Shown piece by piece: positions 23,996 through 34,826 of a DNA stretch of 64,000 nt. Within the stretch, counting starts at the first letter, position 1. Each line of letters starts with the position of its first letter. The notes beneath the pieces are model-generated. The model searched no databases, was not told the DNA's origin, and saw nothing but the letters and a program-made list of their open reading frames with translations. Source of the stretch: Raffaelea ambrosiae (Eukaryota > Ascomycota > Sordariomycetes > Ophiostomatales > Ophiostomataceae); assembly GCA_002778195.1 (NCBI GenBank), contig PCDI01000010.1, positions 744,001 through 808,000 of the forward strand, written 5' to 3'. The position numbers and the translations under genes are program-made.

Positions 23996-25465
23996 TTACT
24001 GCTGACCAAACATGGCCGCCGGGTAGGACCGGTCCTTCTTCTTGCGCATCACAGAGTTGCTTCGCGAGCTAGCCTGTGAGCTGCCACCAGACTTGGGCGG
24101 ACCGCCCGTAGCTAGCAGAGAAGGGGGAGGGGGAGGGGCCAATGAGTCTGACGGCGTGCCGTCAGACGAAGTGCTAGCATCCAGCAACAGGTTGCGCCGA
24201 GATGCGTTACGTGACGACGCTGCCGAAGCTGATGCCGAGCCGGTTGCGGATGCGGATGCCGACGGCATGATCATGTCCTCTGGCAGGTCGTTCCACTCAA
24301 CGTCGGGGCGTGTGTTCTGGAACGACTGCGTGATTGTAGCGCGGCGTCCTGGAGGCCCCCCCGAAGCAGATGCGGTGGTCGCGGTCGTGGTTCTCGGTGG
24401 CGCCGTCGCTGTCGCTGTCGAAATTGGCCTTGCCTGCACGGCAGACTGCACCCTCTTCTTCACCTCCTCGGTGGGCCCCGGCAGGTCCCGCCGCATCAAC
24501 CACGCCGTGTCTGGCCGCAGCGCATAGTAATAGCCCGCGACGGGCGTTTGGCCGTCGCCGTCGCGCACAAAGCCGCGGGCATCGTACCACTGCAGCGCCT
24601 CGTCGCTCTCGGTCCAGACGTGCGCATACACACAACGGATGGTCGACGCCTGCGGCAGGACATGGGTAGCATTGAGGGCCTGCGCGGTAGCGACGATGCT
24701 CTCGAGGGCGGCGGCGGCGAGACCCCGTGCGCGGTAGGGGGAGAGCAAGGCAAGGGAGCGGATATAGACAGCAAAATCGGGCTGCGACGGGTTGGCTGAG
24801 AACGGTGATGGTTCCAGACGGCAGCTGATCCCTCCAACGACGGTTTCTTTTGTTTTGGCAGGGTTGCCTGGCGTAGGTTCCTGGAGGATGATGACGCGGT
24901 TGAAGAGCGATGAGATTTGGGTGCGGTCGGGGATGGGCTTGTAGAAGGAGTCTGGGTAGCGGACAGACAAGAGGATGGCGTTCACGCTGACGAGGTCGGG
25001 AATGTGCCGTTCGCGGGGCATAGCGAGGGTGATGTTGGATGACGTGGAAGAAGACGAAGAGGAGGACGTCGGAAAGATGAGGTCCTCGCCGTCGCCGGCG
25101 CCGCCGGCTTCGGGTTGTTGGGCGCCGGCTGCAACGAGAACAGTCCTGGCAAAGTCGGCGCTGATCGTTAGGGGTTCCGAGGTAGCCGGATTGCCGACGG
25201 CGGTGCGGGTGACGCCCTGTCTCGAGGGCGGCGGCGGTGGTGATAACGGGCCCGACGAAGAGCCAGCCCGGCCCGGCGGAGGGACAAACTTGCCGGAGAC
25301 GGGCGGTGGCCGGGGGGCAATAAGCGGGTACGAGCGGGGAGGGCCTCCTGGCAGTCCTCCATTTTGTTGTTGTGGACGCTGTGACGACTGCTGCTGCTGT
25401 GAGGAGGAGGAGGAGGAAGAGGAGGACTGGAAGAAAGAAAGGATGGAGCGCTGATTGGAAGCCAT
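23996..25465 (-). CDS. Naa50-like GNAT acetyltransferase with N-terminal PIP box
   Basis: Single exon, 489 aa; the start is the first in-frame ATG. Residues 5-12 read QRSILSFF, an exact match to the PCNA-interacting consensus Qxx(I/L/M)xxFF. A Ser/Gln/Pro-rich linker follows to about residue 150. The GNAT fold spans about 155-345: VRYPDSFYK, YIRSLALLSPYRARGLAAAALE (the acetyl-CoA loop, here RARGLA), VYAHVWTESDEALQWYDARGF, and YYYALRPDTAWLMRRDL. These segments line up with Naa50/San N-terminal acetyltransferases, which in animals act with NatA and in sister-chromatid cohesion. The C-terminal 140 residues are low-complexity Ala/Ser, with a KKK-rich end that could be a nuclear signal. At 489 aa it is far longer than animal Naa50 (about 170 aa). 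The acetyltransferase call is firm; the exact substrate is inferred. Confidence 0.8.
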   Translation of the reverse strand: MASNQRSILSFFQSSSSSSSSSQQQQSSQRPQQQNGGLPGGPPRSYPLIAPRPPPVSGKFVPPPGRAGSSSGPLSPPPPPSRQGVTRTAVGNPATSEPLTISADFARTVLVAAGAQQPEAGGAGDGEDLIFPTSSSSSSSTSSNITLAMPRERHIPDLVSVNAILLSVRYPDSFYKPIPDRTQISSLFNRVIILQEPTPGNPAKTKETVVGGISCRLEPSPFSANPSQPDFAVYIRSLALLSPYRARGLAAAALESIVATAQALNATHVLPQASTIRCVYAHVWTESDEALQWYDARGFVRDGDGQTPVAGYYYALRPDTAWLMRRDLPGPTEEVKKRVQSAVQARPISTATATAPPRTTTATTASASGGPPGRRATITQSFQNTRPDVEWNDLPEDMIMPSASASATGSASASAASSRNASRRNLLLDASTSSDGTPSDSLAPPPPPSLLATGGPPKSGGSSQASSRSNSVMRKKKDRSYPAAMFGQQ

Positions 25466-26634
25466 TGTGGGCAATGAACAATAAAATGTAGTAGAGTAGA
25501 AAGAAGGACGGTTATCGGGTTGTCGTAGCCATGGGTTCAAGATGATCAAGAAAGCAGAGCAGCAGAGAATGCGTGCAGACGTGCCAGAAGAGCGTGTATG
25601 CACAACAGAGAGAGTGGTTGGTGTCTGGGCAACGTTGAACGGTGACGATGTTCGGCAAAGTCGCGTCCAGACACGTCTTGGCATGCGATCTGACTACATA
25701 GTATTAGCTTAATGGCATTTTTGGGGGGGGCAGAACAATGGGTTTCGTGTTCTCAACTGCTAGTGCCGTCCGTCTTTTGGGCGGCCAGCCAACCAGAGGT
25801 GCCCCCCATAAACGGCAACACCCCTCACTTTTACGGAAAGAGCACAGCTGATTGCTGGCCGGCCAGCCTGGAGCCAGCCCCTAACCCCTACTTGGTACTG
25901 CCCCTAATTATAGATCAACCTTCTTTTGATCATTCTGTAGAAGTAGCCGTTTCCCGTCTCTTTGCCGTTTTGATGTGAGCAAGTCGTAGTTAGTTGGATG
26001 TGTCTCCGGGATCTAGTCAGATCCATGCCGGCAATGCACAAACGCAGCCTGTCTTCTCTTACAATCACCGGCCGTGCTCAATGACGTGGTTAGGAATCTG
26101 AGCGGAAATCTGGGCACAGGCACAGTCCACGTGAGGTGCTTTTGCTTGTATGAATCTCAGAGTATGAATCTCAGATGGGATAGACCGGGGTTGGCGAGTG
26201 CTGGCCTGGCCGACAGGATGCAAACTGGTATCTTGAAATAGCATGATTGACCATGGTGAAATCAGGATTGTCTTGCAAGAGCTGACGCAGAAGCCATTCG
26301 AAGATGTAAGAGAATGCCTCGTCAGATATCTCACAGAGCATCTTACACCGTGCCTTGCCGTGTAAGTCCTATGTGTCTGCCATCCACGGTCAATGGGACA
26401 ACACGTGATTCATGCAGGTGATGTTGCAATCTGTGATGTGTGGATTTTCACACGGTAGTTATGTGATGTTTTTCTTTGCAGTTTTCCCCTTTTCCGTCTT
26501 TTCGTCACATCGTATTTTTTTTTTCTGTAAGAGCGGACCCTGTGGCTTCCTGTTTCAGGCAGAGTGCACTGGGCCATTTGCCACTATTGTGTGGGTTTCG
26601 TTTGCTGTCGGGCTCTGCAGATAGAAGGGGGGGG

Positions 26635-26650
26635 CATATGCATGCATATG
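26635..26650. repeat. Perfect 16-bp palindrome CATATGCATGCATATG
   Basis: The sequence equals its own reverse complement. It stands alone in intergenic DNA, with a run of nine G just before it. It could be a dimeric factor site or chance. Confidence 0.9.
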
Positions 26651-27459
26651 ATACGGAGGATGCGTTCAGGGGACGGCGCTAGGGCTATTGGGACTGGCAC
26701 GGGGCTGCATGTGTAGGGAAGGTTGAGGCGGGATCAGGCACACGACAGGATTGGGTCCACTGTAGCATCCCATTACGCATCTTGCCGATTGGCGCTGTGA
26801 ATGACGGCGGTCGTGGCCGTATCTTACGGCGTATTAATCAAAAATAAAAGGGAAAAGGGACCCAAAAAAAAAATCAGTCATTGCCTACAGCACGGAGAAG
26901 GCGGCCTTCCCTAGCGCCAGTCTCCACTCTTTTTATTTTTTTTTGTCCTTCCTTTCTAGCGGGCATCGCTCGGTAAAAAAGCCAATATCAACCGTCAAAG
27001 AACAAGTCAGCAAACAGCTCCCTGACTAATTAAAGTGTGGAATTTGAACTGTCAAAGAAGTCAAGTCAACCACGAAACAAGAAGGGCGGCACGCAAGCCG
27101 TATCTCGAGCTCGCACAAGTCCGCTTGCTGACCCCAGACTGCTCTGGTGAAGCCTTTGTCCGGCCAACGCTGCTCAGCAGGCAGTAGCATTCAGTAAGAT
27201 ACGGCGCCGGGTATCTTACAGGCTGCTGTTATTGCGGTGTGTCTCACTGTCTCTTTGCCGGTTTAGTCAGTGGAATAATAATACCCTGTCCGCCCGAGCG
27301 GCTCCATCCCCCCAAGCGCCCCATAGTGCAGTAATTAACAAGATTAGCAGGCAGCTCTTTCCACACACGCCACTGCTGGACCGCCCAACCCTGCAAACGG
27401 GGCCACGCCCAATCCGCCGCTGCCAACGAACAGACGCACACTCACACTCCCCTCTCACA

Positions 27460-27526
27460 CACACCACACACGCACCACACGCACCACACGCAACACCCGC
27501 AACACCCGCAACACCCGCAAAACCTC
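27460..27526. repeat. CACACGCAC / CAACACCCG minisatellite
   Basis: Tandem 9-bp units drift from ACGCACCAC to CAACACCCG in the presumed 5' leader of the downstream gene. Confidence 0.85.
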
Positions 27527-27879
27527 ACCATCCGGTCAGCGCAGCCTCACCTCGACCGCGAATTCAGATCCCGCCCAGACAGTCCCGACGCGGCACCCCC
27601 CTCCCCCCCCCCTTCCTCGTCGTCGTCGTCGTCGTCGTCGTCCGTCCACCGATCCCGAGAAATGGGATGCTGTCAATAGTGCCCTCCTCTCGTCATCTCC
27701 TCCTTTTCTGCTGCTTTTTCCTCTTCGTCCCCTGAGAGGAAAAAGCCGAGCCCTCAAAAAAGCGGAATCCCTGAAAATCGAAATTCCCAAACGGTGGCAT
27801 CGTCGAAAGACCACCCACCCCCCCGGGTACACGATTCTTGCAGCCTGCATCTCGACAACGACCCTTCCACCTCTCGTGC

Positions 27880-27882
<3 letters not shown>

Positions 27883-27911
<29 letters not shown>
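27883..27911. repeat. (CA)n microsatellite
   Basis: About 14 uninterrupted CA units occur about 215 bases before the start codon of the Sgf11-like gene. Confidence 0.95.
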
Positions 27912-27914
<3 letters not shown>

Positions 27915-28127
27915 CCCCTTCCCAATAATTGTCATCCTCCGCCTCAAAAGGGCTCTGCATGTTGTTGGGGCTGGCTCTCCAACGGCGCTGCTCTGCTGCC
28001 CTGTGCCGTTTTGTCGACCACCCGCCTCGACCGCTGCCGGGTTGTGTAAGATATCTCGACAATTCGGCATCGACCGAATCAACTTTCTCCTTTCCCCCGC
28101 CCTCGCGTACACAAGCAGACAGACGTC

Positions 28128-29943
28128 ATGTCTCAAAAAAGCACTGGCAGAGCTGGCGTGGTGTCGGCCCCCAGCGATGCCAACAGCATGGACAAGTTGG
28201 TGCGTCTATTTGGTGACCATGGCCTCATTTTTGGGTCTGGTTGATTGCGTGCCCGTTCCTGTTTTCGAACGCCCCCGTGCTGTTCAATCTGGGCTCCAGT
28301 CATTCGGTCATTGCAGTCCCAGTCTCCCATTTTCCGTGTTTCTGATTTCGGGGCCTTCCGAAGCCCATGGCCTCCTGCATTGTTCCCACTCTTCTTTCTG
28401 TCTGGTCTCTCTAACAGCCCTCCCCTCGCAGGCCAGTGCTGTCCTCGACGATCTCCTCTACAACGTCGTCCACGACCTCCTCATGAAGACGCACCACGAC
28501 GAGAAGCAGGCCCGCTCCGCCACGGCTGCCATCCGCGTCGAGACCATGGCCGCCGAGGCTGCCCAGGACCTGGCCGGCGCGACGGGCGAGTCCAAGCCCG
28601 AGGGCCACTACGAGACCGACGCCGCCGCCTACGAAAACGGCCAGGTCACGCTCAAGAGCAACCCGCTCAAGAACACCCACGACATCCTCTGCCCGCGCTG
28701 CCATCTCCCGCGTCTGCTGTACCCGACCGACGGCCGCGGCGCTCGCAAACCCGACCCGGGCGTCACCTACTGCAAGAAGCACCCCTACATTGACAAGCCC
28801 GGCTGCGACATCTACGGCCAGATGTGGGTGGCGCCCGGCCCCGGCCGCGGCAAGAAGAAGAAGGACTTTGACAAGAAGGTGTCTGCTGCCATCCACGCCG
28901 CCACCACCGGCATTGAGACCCCGAACGGCAGCGGCAACGGCACCGTGACCGAGCAGCGGCCCCCCAACGTGCTCTCGTTCCCCTCGGCCACCTGCAGCAA
29001 GTGCAAGCGCTGCATCCTGGTGTCCCGCCTCAACAACCACATGGGCTCCTGCATTGGCAACAGTGGCCGCAATGCCAGCCGTGCTGCCGCCCAAAAGATT
29101 AGCAACGGCAGCTCCAACGGCCATGGCAACGGCGGCGGCAGCAGCACACCCAACCACGACCACACCCCGCCGTCCAGCCAGAAGGGCACGCCGCGTCCCG
29201 GCTCGCAGGCCGCCAGCCCGCGGAAACGCGACGCCGACGACTTTGACGACGGCGAGGACGAGTCGGACGCGGCCAACCATACCAAGCCGAAAAAGAAGTT
29301 CAAGACCTCCACGTCCCACGGCTCCAACGGCACCTCCACGCCGACTGGCCAAAACAACAACCTGTCTGTGGCTCTGTCCAAGAAGTTGACCCTGAAAATG
29401 AAGAACGGCACCTCGGCCGCGGCCGCGGCCGCGGCCGTCGCATCCAAGAAGCAAAAAGCCAAGCCGAGCTCGGCCCTCAGCTTCGAGCGGAAAGCCAACA
29501 ACAACAACAACAGTAGTCACAACAATGACGGTGATCATAGCAACTACGAGGATGACGGGGACGACGACGATGACGATGATGACGATGATGGCCGCAGCGG
29601 GAGCCACGGCGCAGGCCACACCGGAGGTGGTGGTAGCGGCAGTGGCAGCGGCGTGGTCCGCAGCATCACCTTTAAGGGTGCGGCCGCGCCGACATCAACA
29701 TCCTCCTCTACGCCGAAAAAGAAGAAACAGCAGCTGGGCGCATCCTCATCGGCTGCTACATCCACGTCGACGCCTCCCAAGAAGACGACCAAGGTGCCCA
29801 TCCCTATACCGGGCCCGAAAAAGGTCAAGCTGATCAACAAGACGACGCCGCTGTCGCCACCGGCGTCGAAGAACGGTCGCGTCGGGCGAGATGTCGACGT
29901 CGGATCTGAGTCTTCCGAGACCATGTCATCACCCCGGGCTTGA
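28128..29943 (+). CDS. Sgf11-like SAGA zinc-finger protein
   Basis: Exons 28128-28199 and 28432-29943 (232-nt intron), 527 aa. After the junction an amphipathic helix (ASAVLDDLLYNVVHDLL, about 25-41) resembles the N-terminal helix by which Sgf11 joins the SAGA deubiquitinase module. A finger at about 211-230 (CSKCKRCILVSRLNNHMGSC) matches the C-x2-C...H-x3-C finger of Sgf11, which contacts the nucleosome. Between them, at about 110-150, is a second Cys/His cluster (CPRC ... CKKH ... C) that short yeast Sgf11 lacks. The C-terminal 300 residues are low complexity, with basic patches (KPKKKFK, KKQKAK, PKKKKQ) suggesting a nuclear location, plus an acidic Asp run. The Sgf11 assignment rests on the helix plus finger. 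Another C2HC chromatin protein is the main alternative. Confidence 0.65.
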
Positions 29944-31617
29944 GGCGCGGCAGGGCAGTCGGAAGACTGTCTTCCAACCCCCAACCCCTTTCGCCCACGC
30001 TCTTCTTCCGCATTCTCCCCATCTATTCTCTCCATTCTCGGGGTCTCTGGTTCTTTGGGTTCTCCCCATCCTTCCTATACACACAAAACACACTCCACAT
30101 CAGAAGATGATATTCTTCATGAATCAGCAGCGTCTTCTTTCCAACCCGACTAATTTCATCTTGCCCTTATAATCGATTAGACGCCAAGCGAAGAGAAGCA
30201 ACAGGACCGAGACAGGACCCTGGGAGTAACGAACAAACAAGACTTATTTTTGGAAGGGAAGAATCTAGGCCTCTTGGCCTCTTGGCTCTATAATGCCCTT
30301 CTCAAGGCCACGCAGCATCTGGTTTGGTGTTTTCCATTTCAATTTCAGTTTTCCTTTCAAAACGGTATCATGACCTCTGGGTACACGGTTCTACCTATCC
30401 CCTTTTCTTCGCCGCCAACTCTTCTTTTGGTCTGCCTGTTGGTCAACAGGCATGCCAACAAGCAACCAAGAAGAAAAAGAAGTTCAACACTTGCTTATTG
30501 TTCTTTTTTTTTTTGCACTTACTGAATGAGAACGTCTATTTTTCCACAACTGCACATGTCCCCTCCTTTGCTCTTGTTTTGCATCCAGTTGGCACACCTA
30601 CCAAGGGTCCGGGGCCTCTTTTTCTTTGCTCTGCCAACGGCGGTGTTTTTGCTTCGCTTTGCTTACGTTTGGTTTTGTACTTTTCCACTTTTCCTTGGTT
30701 TTCTTCTTTGCCCATACTACGCTCTTCCCCTTCTGTCTCTACTCTGTGTGGTCTCTTCCCTGTTTCGGGGGCGCATTTTTTTGTCTGTCTCTTATGAGCA
30801 TGCAGGGGCAGCTGGTATGACAACGTAAGAGGGCCAGCAAGTAAGGGGAAAGGAAAAAGAAAAGGGGAAAGGTGACGGCCGGTCCAGGATAAACCTATAC
30901 ACGTTTATACATTATTGCATAGCTGTAGGCAGAAGAGAGGTTGACGGAAGACGAAAAAAGAGACGAGAAGAGAGGGGAAGGTGCAAAGGGGAAAGAAAAA
31001 GAAAAACGGAAAGAAAACGGCGTTGCCTGGTTTTGTTTTTTGTTTATTTTGTTTTCATTATACAATAAAAAAGAGGAACCCCTTTTTCTTCACACTATTC
31101 ATCCATAATACAAGTCGGCTTGTTTGCCTTGTAAATGCCAGCACCCATCAGCCAATAGCACTTCTTGGATTAGTGCAATACAGGGAAAAAAAGAAGGCAT
31201 ATATACAAAGTTTCGATTTTTGGTATATCAGCCATGTGCATGTCGATCAATCACATTCTGTCCAACGGCCCATAAACAACACTCTGGCTGCCTTCTCCCA
31301 GAAAACCAACATCCACCCGAATTTTTCTCAACTGCCATATACCAGAGCATTTGTCACCCAAAATATGCTGTATGTGAGCTCAACCACGCTCAATTGGGTT
31401 CAACTCCGGGCTGTGGGCAGGCCACGATGGGAGCTGCTGGGTGGTGTATCGCGAAATCCATTGCGTGGTTTGCTTCTGACGTGTGTACACGCTTGTACAC
31501 GCGTGGTATCTTTGGTAAAACACCCGTGCACCGTCACATGCGTGAGTAGCAGGCCTTGGTCTGATCCCTGTTGATCGCTAGAAGGATAATATCCTCAACG
31601 CTCTTCCCCCCCGCATT
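29944..31617. other. Convergent intergenic region
   Basis: These 1.67 kb lie between the 3' ends of the Sgf11-like and cyclophilin genes. The stretch is AT-rich with purine blocks at 30840-31020. ORFs here are short and without recognisable motifs. Confidence 0.5.
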
Positions 31618-32173
31618 CTACACCTCTTCCTCCTCATTCTCGAGGACCCTTGCCCGCAAGATTGTTACCGCCTCCCGTGGCCGGTCTTCTCCGTCCGTCC
31701 GTACTTGGCCCATCCGCTTCAGGACCGGCAGCCCCGACCGCACCCGCCCAAAAATGGTGTGCTTCCCGTCCAGCCAGGGCGTTGGCGCCAGCGTCAGGAA
31801 AAACTGACTGCCGTTTGTGTTGGGTCCCGCATTGGCCATGCTCAGCACGCCGGCGCCCGTGTGCTTGAGCGTCGGTACGATCTCGTCGGCGAACTTTTCG
31901 CCATAGATAGATGCGCCGCCGCGACCGGTGCCGGTAGGGTCGCCGCCCTGGACCATAAAGTCTGGGATGATGCGATGAAACACGGTGCCGTCATAGTACC
32001 CGCGGCTGGCGAGAGTGGCAAAGTTGCGGCAGGTACGCGGCGCGTGCTCAGTGTAGAGCTCGACCGTGATGGTGCCCTGTAATACTTGTGAGTATATGAA
32101 ATGAGAACAAAACGAGACAGAGAGAGGGGGGCTATCTTACCATACTGGTGTCAAGAGCTACTGCGGTGGCCAT
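31618..32173 (-). CDS. ppi1: Peptidyl-prolyl cis-trans isomerase, PPIL1-type cyclophilin
   Basis: Exons 32173-32141 and 32076-31618 (64-nt intron), 163 aa. Key motifs are HAPRTCRNFATLASRGYY, FHRIIPDFMVQGGDPTGTG (catalytic Arg in FHR), GVLSMANAGPNTNGSQFF, and LDGKHTIFGRV (Trp/Leu/His active-site wall). Length and the GGASIYG segment match the single-domain PPIL1 group. PPIL1 is bound to the activated spliceosome through SKIP in animals, so a nuclear splicing role is likely. There is no signal peptide or mitochondrial presequence. The 11-codon first exon supplies the N-terminal strand (VALDTSM | GTITVELYTE) and confirms the start. The extreme C-terminus is Glu-rich. Cyclophilins of this class are usually constitutive. 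Confidence 0.93.
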
Positions 32174-32993
32174 GATGAAATTGCCAGTGTTGTGACAAAG
32201 GAGAGAGAGGGAAGTAAGTAGTTGGAAGATTTGCGGAAGAACTTCAGTGAGAGTATATTTCTGTTCCTGTATATGTATCAGAATATCGTCTATTCATGTA
32301 AGAGCTTGTCTTTGGGATTGGTCCCTGTTGTCAAGATCTCGCAACCCAGAATATCAACCGCCAATTTTATTGTGATATCTTGCGCCAGACGCTAGCGCCT
32401 GCCATGAGGTTCCTGTTGGACGCAAAATAAAACAAATTCACTCTTATGTAATCCATCATGTGACCAAGACTCCCCAAAATGTCCACGTTCCAGCGCATCT
32501 TACCACTGTATCACAGGGCTTTCAGCATTACAGCCTCTCTCTCTCTCATAACGTACTTTTTGCCCACGCACAGAAACTTCGCCAGTCATATTTCAGCCTG
32601 GGAGGACAATTCGAAGAGGTACAAACGCACCCGACACCCAGACACCTCTTCTCTTCGAAAAATTTCTGGCTCCTTTTTTTTTGCAATTTAACTAACCCTG
32701 TTTCCCTCAATTGCTTTACTGCTTAGAAGCAACCAAAGGACCAAAATTGTTGCCCCCTCGCACCTTCCCAAACGAGGCTTTCCAGGCCACCTGTCTTTTC
32801 TTCAGGGTCTAAACATAGCCACTGTTCTAAGCCTTCCTTCCCTTTCTAGCATTTTCCCTCTTAACCATTCATTTTTAATTTTTCATATTCCTCTCACTCA
32901 ATAGTCTTTCATTCCAAGTCCCACTTCCACAACTATCCCTTCACATTGCCGTCTTGCTACACGCACACTCTTTCCTCCTCTCCACCCCAAAGC
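32174..32993. promoter_or_regulatory. Divergent promoter, cyclophilin and signal peptide peptidase
   Basis: An 820-base bidirectional region. The side near the peptidase (32760-32990) is pyrimidine-rich, as expected for its leader. Nothing else is recognisable. Confidence 0.5.
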
Positions 32994-34826
32994 ATGGCCT
33001 CGTCGGCCTCGGCGGCCGAGCTGGCCGTCAACTCTACGCTGGCAGCGGTTGCCCAAGAAGTCGTTAATGCGTCCGCGGCTGCTGCCACAAACGCCACGGC
33101 AGAAGCAGCATCGGCAGACCTCTCCGTCCTGGGGTTTCTCTCCAAAAACCGCCACGTCTTCTTCATCCAGGGCCGCCTGATTGGTCTCACCCTAGCCATC
33201 ATCTACATCGGTGCCCACGGCGCTCTGCAGCGGCCCAGCTCGGCCGCGGCCCATGAGGATGAAGATGAAGAGGGTGATGACGAGGACAAGGACGGAACGA
33301 AAGACAAGGACGACAAGAAGACACGCCGGCGGAGACGCCGGCGGCGCAACCACACGTCGTCGGTCGAGGGCCTGCAAATGTCCGACGCCATCATGCTGCC
33401 CGTCATTGCCAGCGTCGCCTTGATCGGCCTCTACTACCTGATCCAGTACCTGCAGGACCCGGACCTGCTGAGCAAGATCGTCCGCACCTACTCCTCTGTC
33501 ATTGCTGTCGCCAGCTTGGGCAAGCTGCTCGGCGACGCCCTGCACATGCTCACGTCGTTTGTGTTTCCCAACGTGTGGGCGGGCAAGAGCAGCGAGGACG
33601 GGGTGCGCACCCTGTTCCGTGTTGATCCTTTTGAGCGGCGTCAGCTGCGGAGGGAGGCGGCGACGGCCGAGAGGGGAGCGGCAACCTGGACCGTCGACGC
33701 GACCCGGCCATCGCCCTTCCCTGACCGCCTGGCCGCCTGGCTGGCCGCTTCGCCCGCAGCCATTGACCGCGCCTGGACCATCCGCCGGCTGTTTAAGGAG
33801 GAGTGGTCCGCGCGCGTGTTCCTGGCGGCCATCGGCTCGGCCGAGGGCGGCGGGCTGATGCTGAACAGCGCGCTGGGCGCGATGCTGTCTCTGGGCATCA
33901 CGGGCGCGTACTATTTCGTCAACAGCGCATCGCCGACGCTGAACAATCTGCTGGGTCTGGGTTTTTGCTATGGCGGCCTGATGCTGATGTCGTGCACGTC
34001 GTTTCTCATTGGGTCCCTGGTTCTGACCGGCCTGTTCGTCTACGACATTGTCATGGTGTTTTACACCCCGTTCATGGTCACTGTCGCCACGAAACTGGAC
34101 GCGCCCATAAAGTTGGTGGCCCAGTCGGGCGGCCGTTCCAGCCTTCTGGGCCTGGGCGACATTGTCGTCCCGGGCATCTACATCTGCCTCTGTCTGCGCT
34201 ACGACCTGTACCGGTACTATGCGCGGCAAATCAAGCAGGAGCCGACCGAGCTGAAGACGGAGATCGCCACCGAGGGCGGTGCGACCACCACCACCACCAC
34301 CACCATAGAGACAAAAATGCGCGACGTGAAAGCGACCTACATTGACCCGCAGGGCCGCTGGGGGGACCGGTTTTGGGTCGGGGTTTTTTCCTCACTTCCA
34401 CCGACACCGGGCTTGGCGGCCGCCCGCTTCCCGAAGCCGTTCTTTACCGTTGCGATGGTGGCCTACGTTGTTGGCATTCTCCTGGCGATGGCTGTCATGC
34501 TGATCACTGCACACGGCCAGCCGGCGCTGCTGTACCTGGTGCCGGCGCTTGTGCTGGCCACCTGGGGCTTTGGCTTGTACCGGGGCGAGCTCAAGGAGAT
34601 GTGGGCATACACAGAGGACAGCGAGCAGGATGTCAAGGATGTGGTGGTGGAGATTGGCCCGGACGGCAAGCCGATTGAGAAGAAGAAGGGCGAGGAAGGA
34701 GAGAAGACCAAAGAGGAGACCGACAAGGACGGGAAGAGTGTAAAGCGTCGGGGCGAGGAAGACGACGTGTTTTTGTTTGCGGTGCGGGCACCGGCAGACT
34801 GCGACTGTGCCGAAGTGGACGTGTAA
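32994..34826 (+). CDS. Signal peptide peptidase (intramembrane aspartyl protease)
   Basis: Single exon, 610 aa. The catalytic pair is visible: Asp351 in VYDIVMVFY and Asp389 in GLGDIVVPG, followed by the QPALLY motif near 510. These three sites define the presenilin/SPP family. Multiple hydrophobic segments flank them (about nine predicted by eye). The N-terminal segment has potential N-glycosylation sites (NST, NAT). A charged Asp/Glu/Lys-Arg loop of about 40 residues (roughly 83-122) precedes the second membrane segment, and the C-terminus is a long charged tail. SPP cleaves remnant signal peptides and tail-anchored proteins in the ER membrane. In filamentous fungi (SppA) it also cleaves the sterol regulator SrbA in the hypoxia response. 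The ATG at 32994 is the first in frame. The usual KKxx-like ER retrieval signal is not seen at the very end. Confidence 0.93.
   Translation: MASSASAAELAVNSTLAAVAQEVVNASAAAATNATAEAASADLSVLGFLSKNRHVFFIQGRLIGLTLAIIYIGAHGALQRPSSAAAHEDEDEEGDDEDKDGTKDKDDKKTRRRRRRRRNHTSSVEGLQMSDAIMLPVIASVALIGLYYLIQYLQDPDLLSKIVRTYSSVIAVASLGKLLGDALHMLTSFVFPNVWAGKSSEDGVRTLFRVDPFERRQLRREAATAERGAATWTVDATRPSPFPDRLAAWLAASPAAIDRAWTIRRLFKEEWSARVFLAAIGSAEGGGLMLNSALGAMLSLGITGAYYFVNSASPTLNNLLGLGFCYGGLMLMSCTSFLIGSLVLTGLFVYDIVMVFYTPFMVTVATKLDAPIKLVAQSGGRSSLLGLGDIVVPGIYICLCLRYDLYRYYARQIKQEPTELKTEIATEGGATTTTTTTIETKMRDVKATYIDPQGRWGDRFWVGVFSSLPPTPGLAAARFPKPFFTVAMVAYVVGILLAMAVMLITAHGQPALLYLVPALVLATWGFGLYRGELKEMWAYTEDSEQDVKDVVVEIGPDGKPIEKKKGEEGEKTKEETDKDGKSVKRRGEEDDVFLFAVRAPADCDCAEVDV
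34292..34311. repeat. (ACC)n encoding polyThr in the peptidase loop
   Basis: A short trinucleotide run encodes six to seven Thr in the cytosolic loop between the GLGD and PAL segments. Confidence 0.85.

Larger units (their letters stand above)
25466..28127. other. Divergent intergenic region, acetyltransferase to Sgf11-like gene
   Basis: This stretch of 2.66 kb includes promoters for two divergent genes. It contains a perfect 16-bp palindrome at 26635-26650, a minisatellite at 27460-27526, a CGT run at 27617-27641 and a (CA)n run at 27883-27911. The last three fall in the probable leader of the Sgf11-like gene. No supported gene. Confidence 0.5.

Noticed and set aside
28411..29619. Minus-strand open frame of 402 codons
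   Set aside because: Antisense to the Sgf11-like exon; its Val/Gly repeats mirror Asp and Asn codons.
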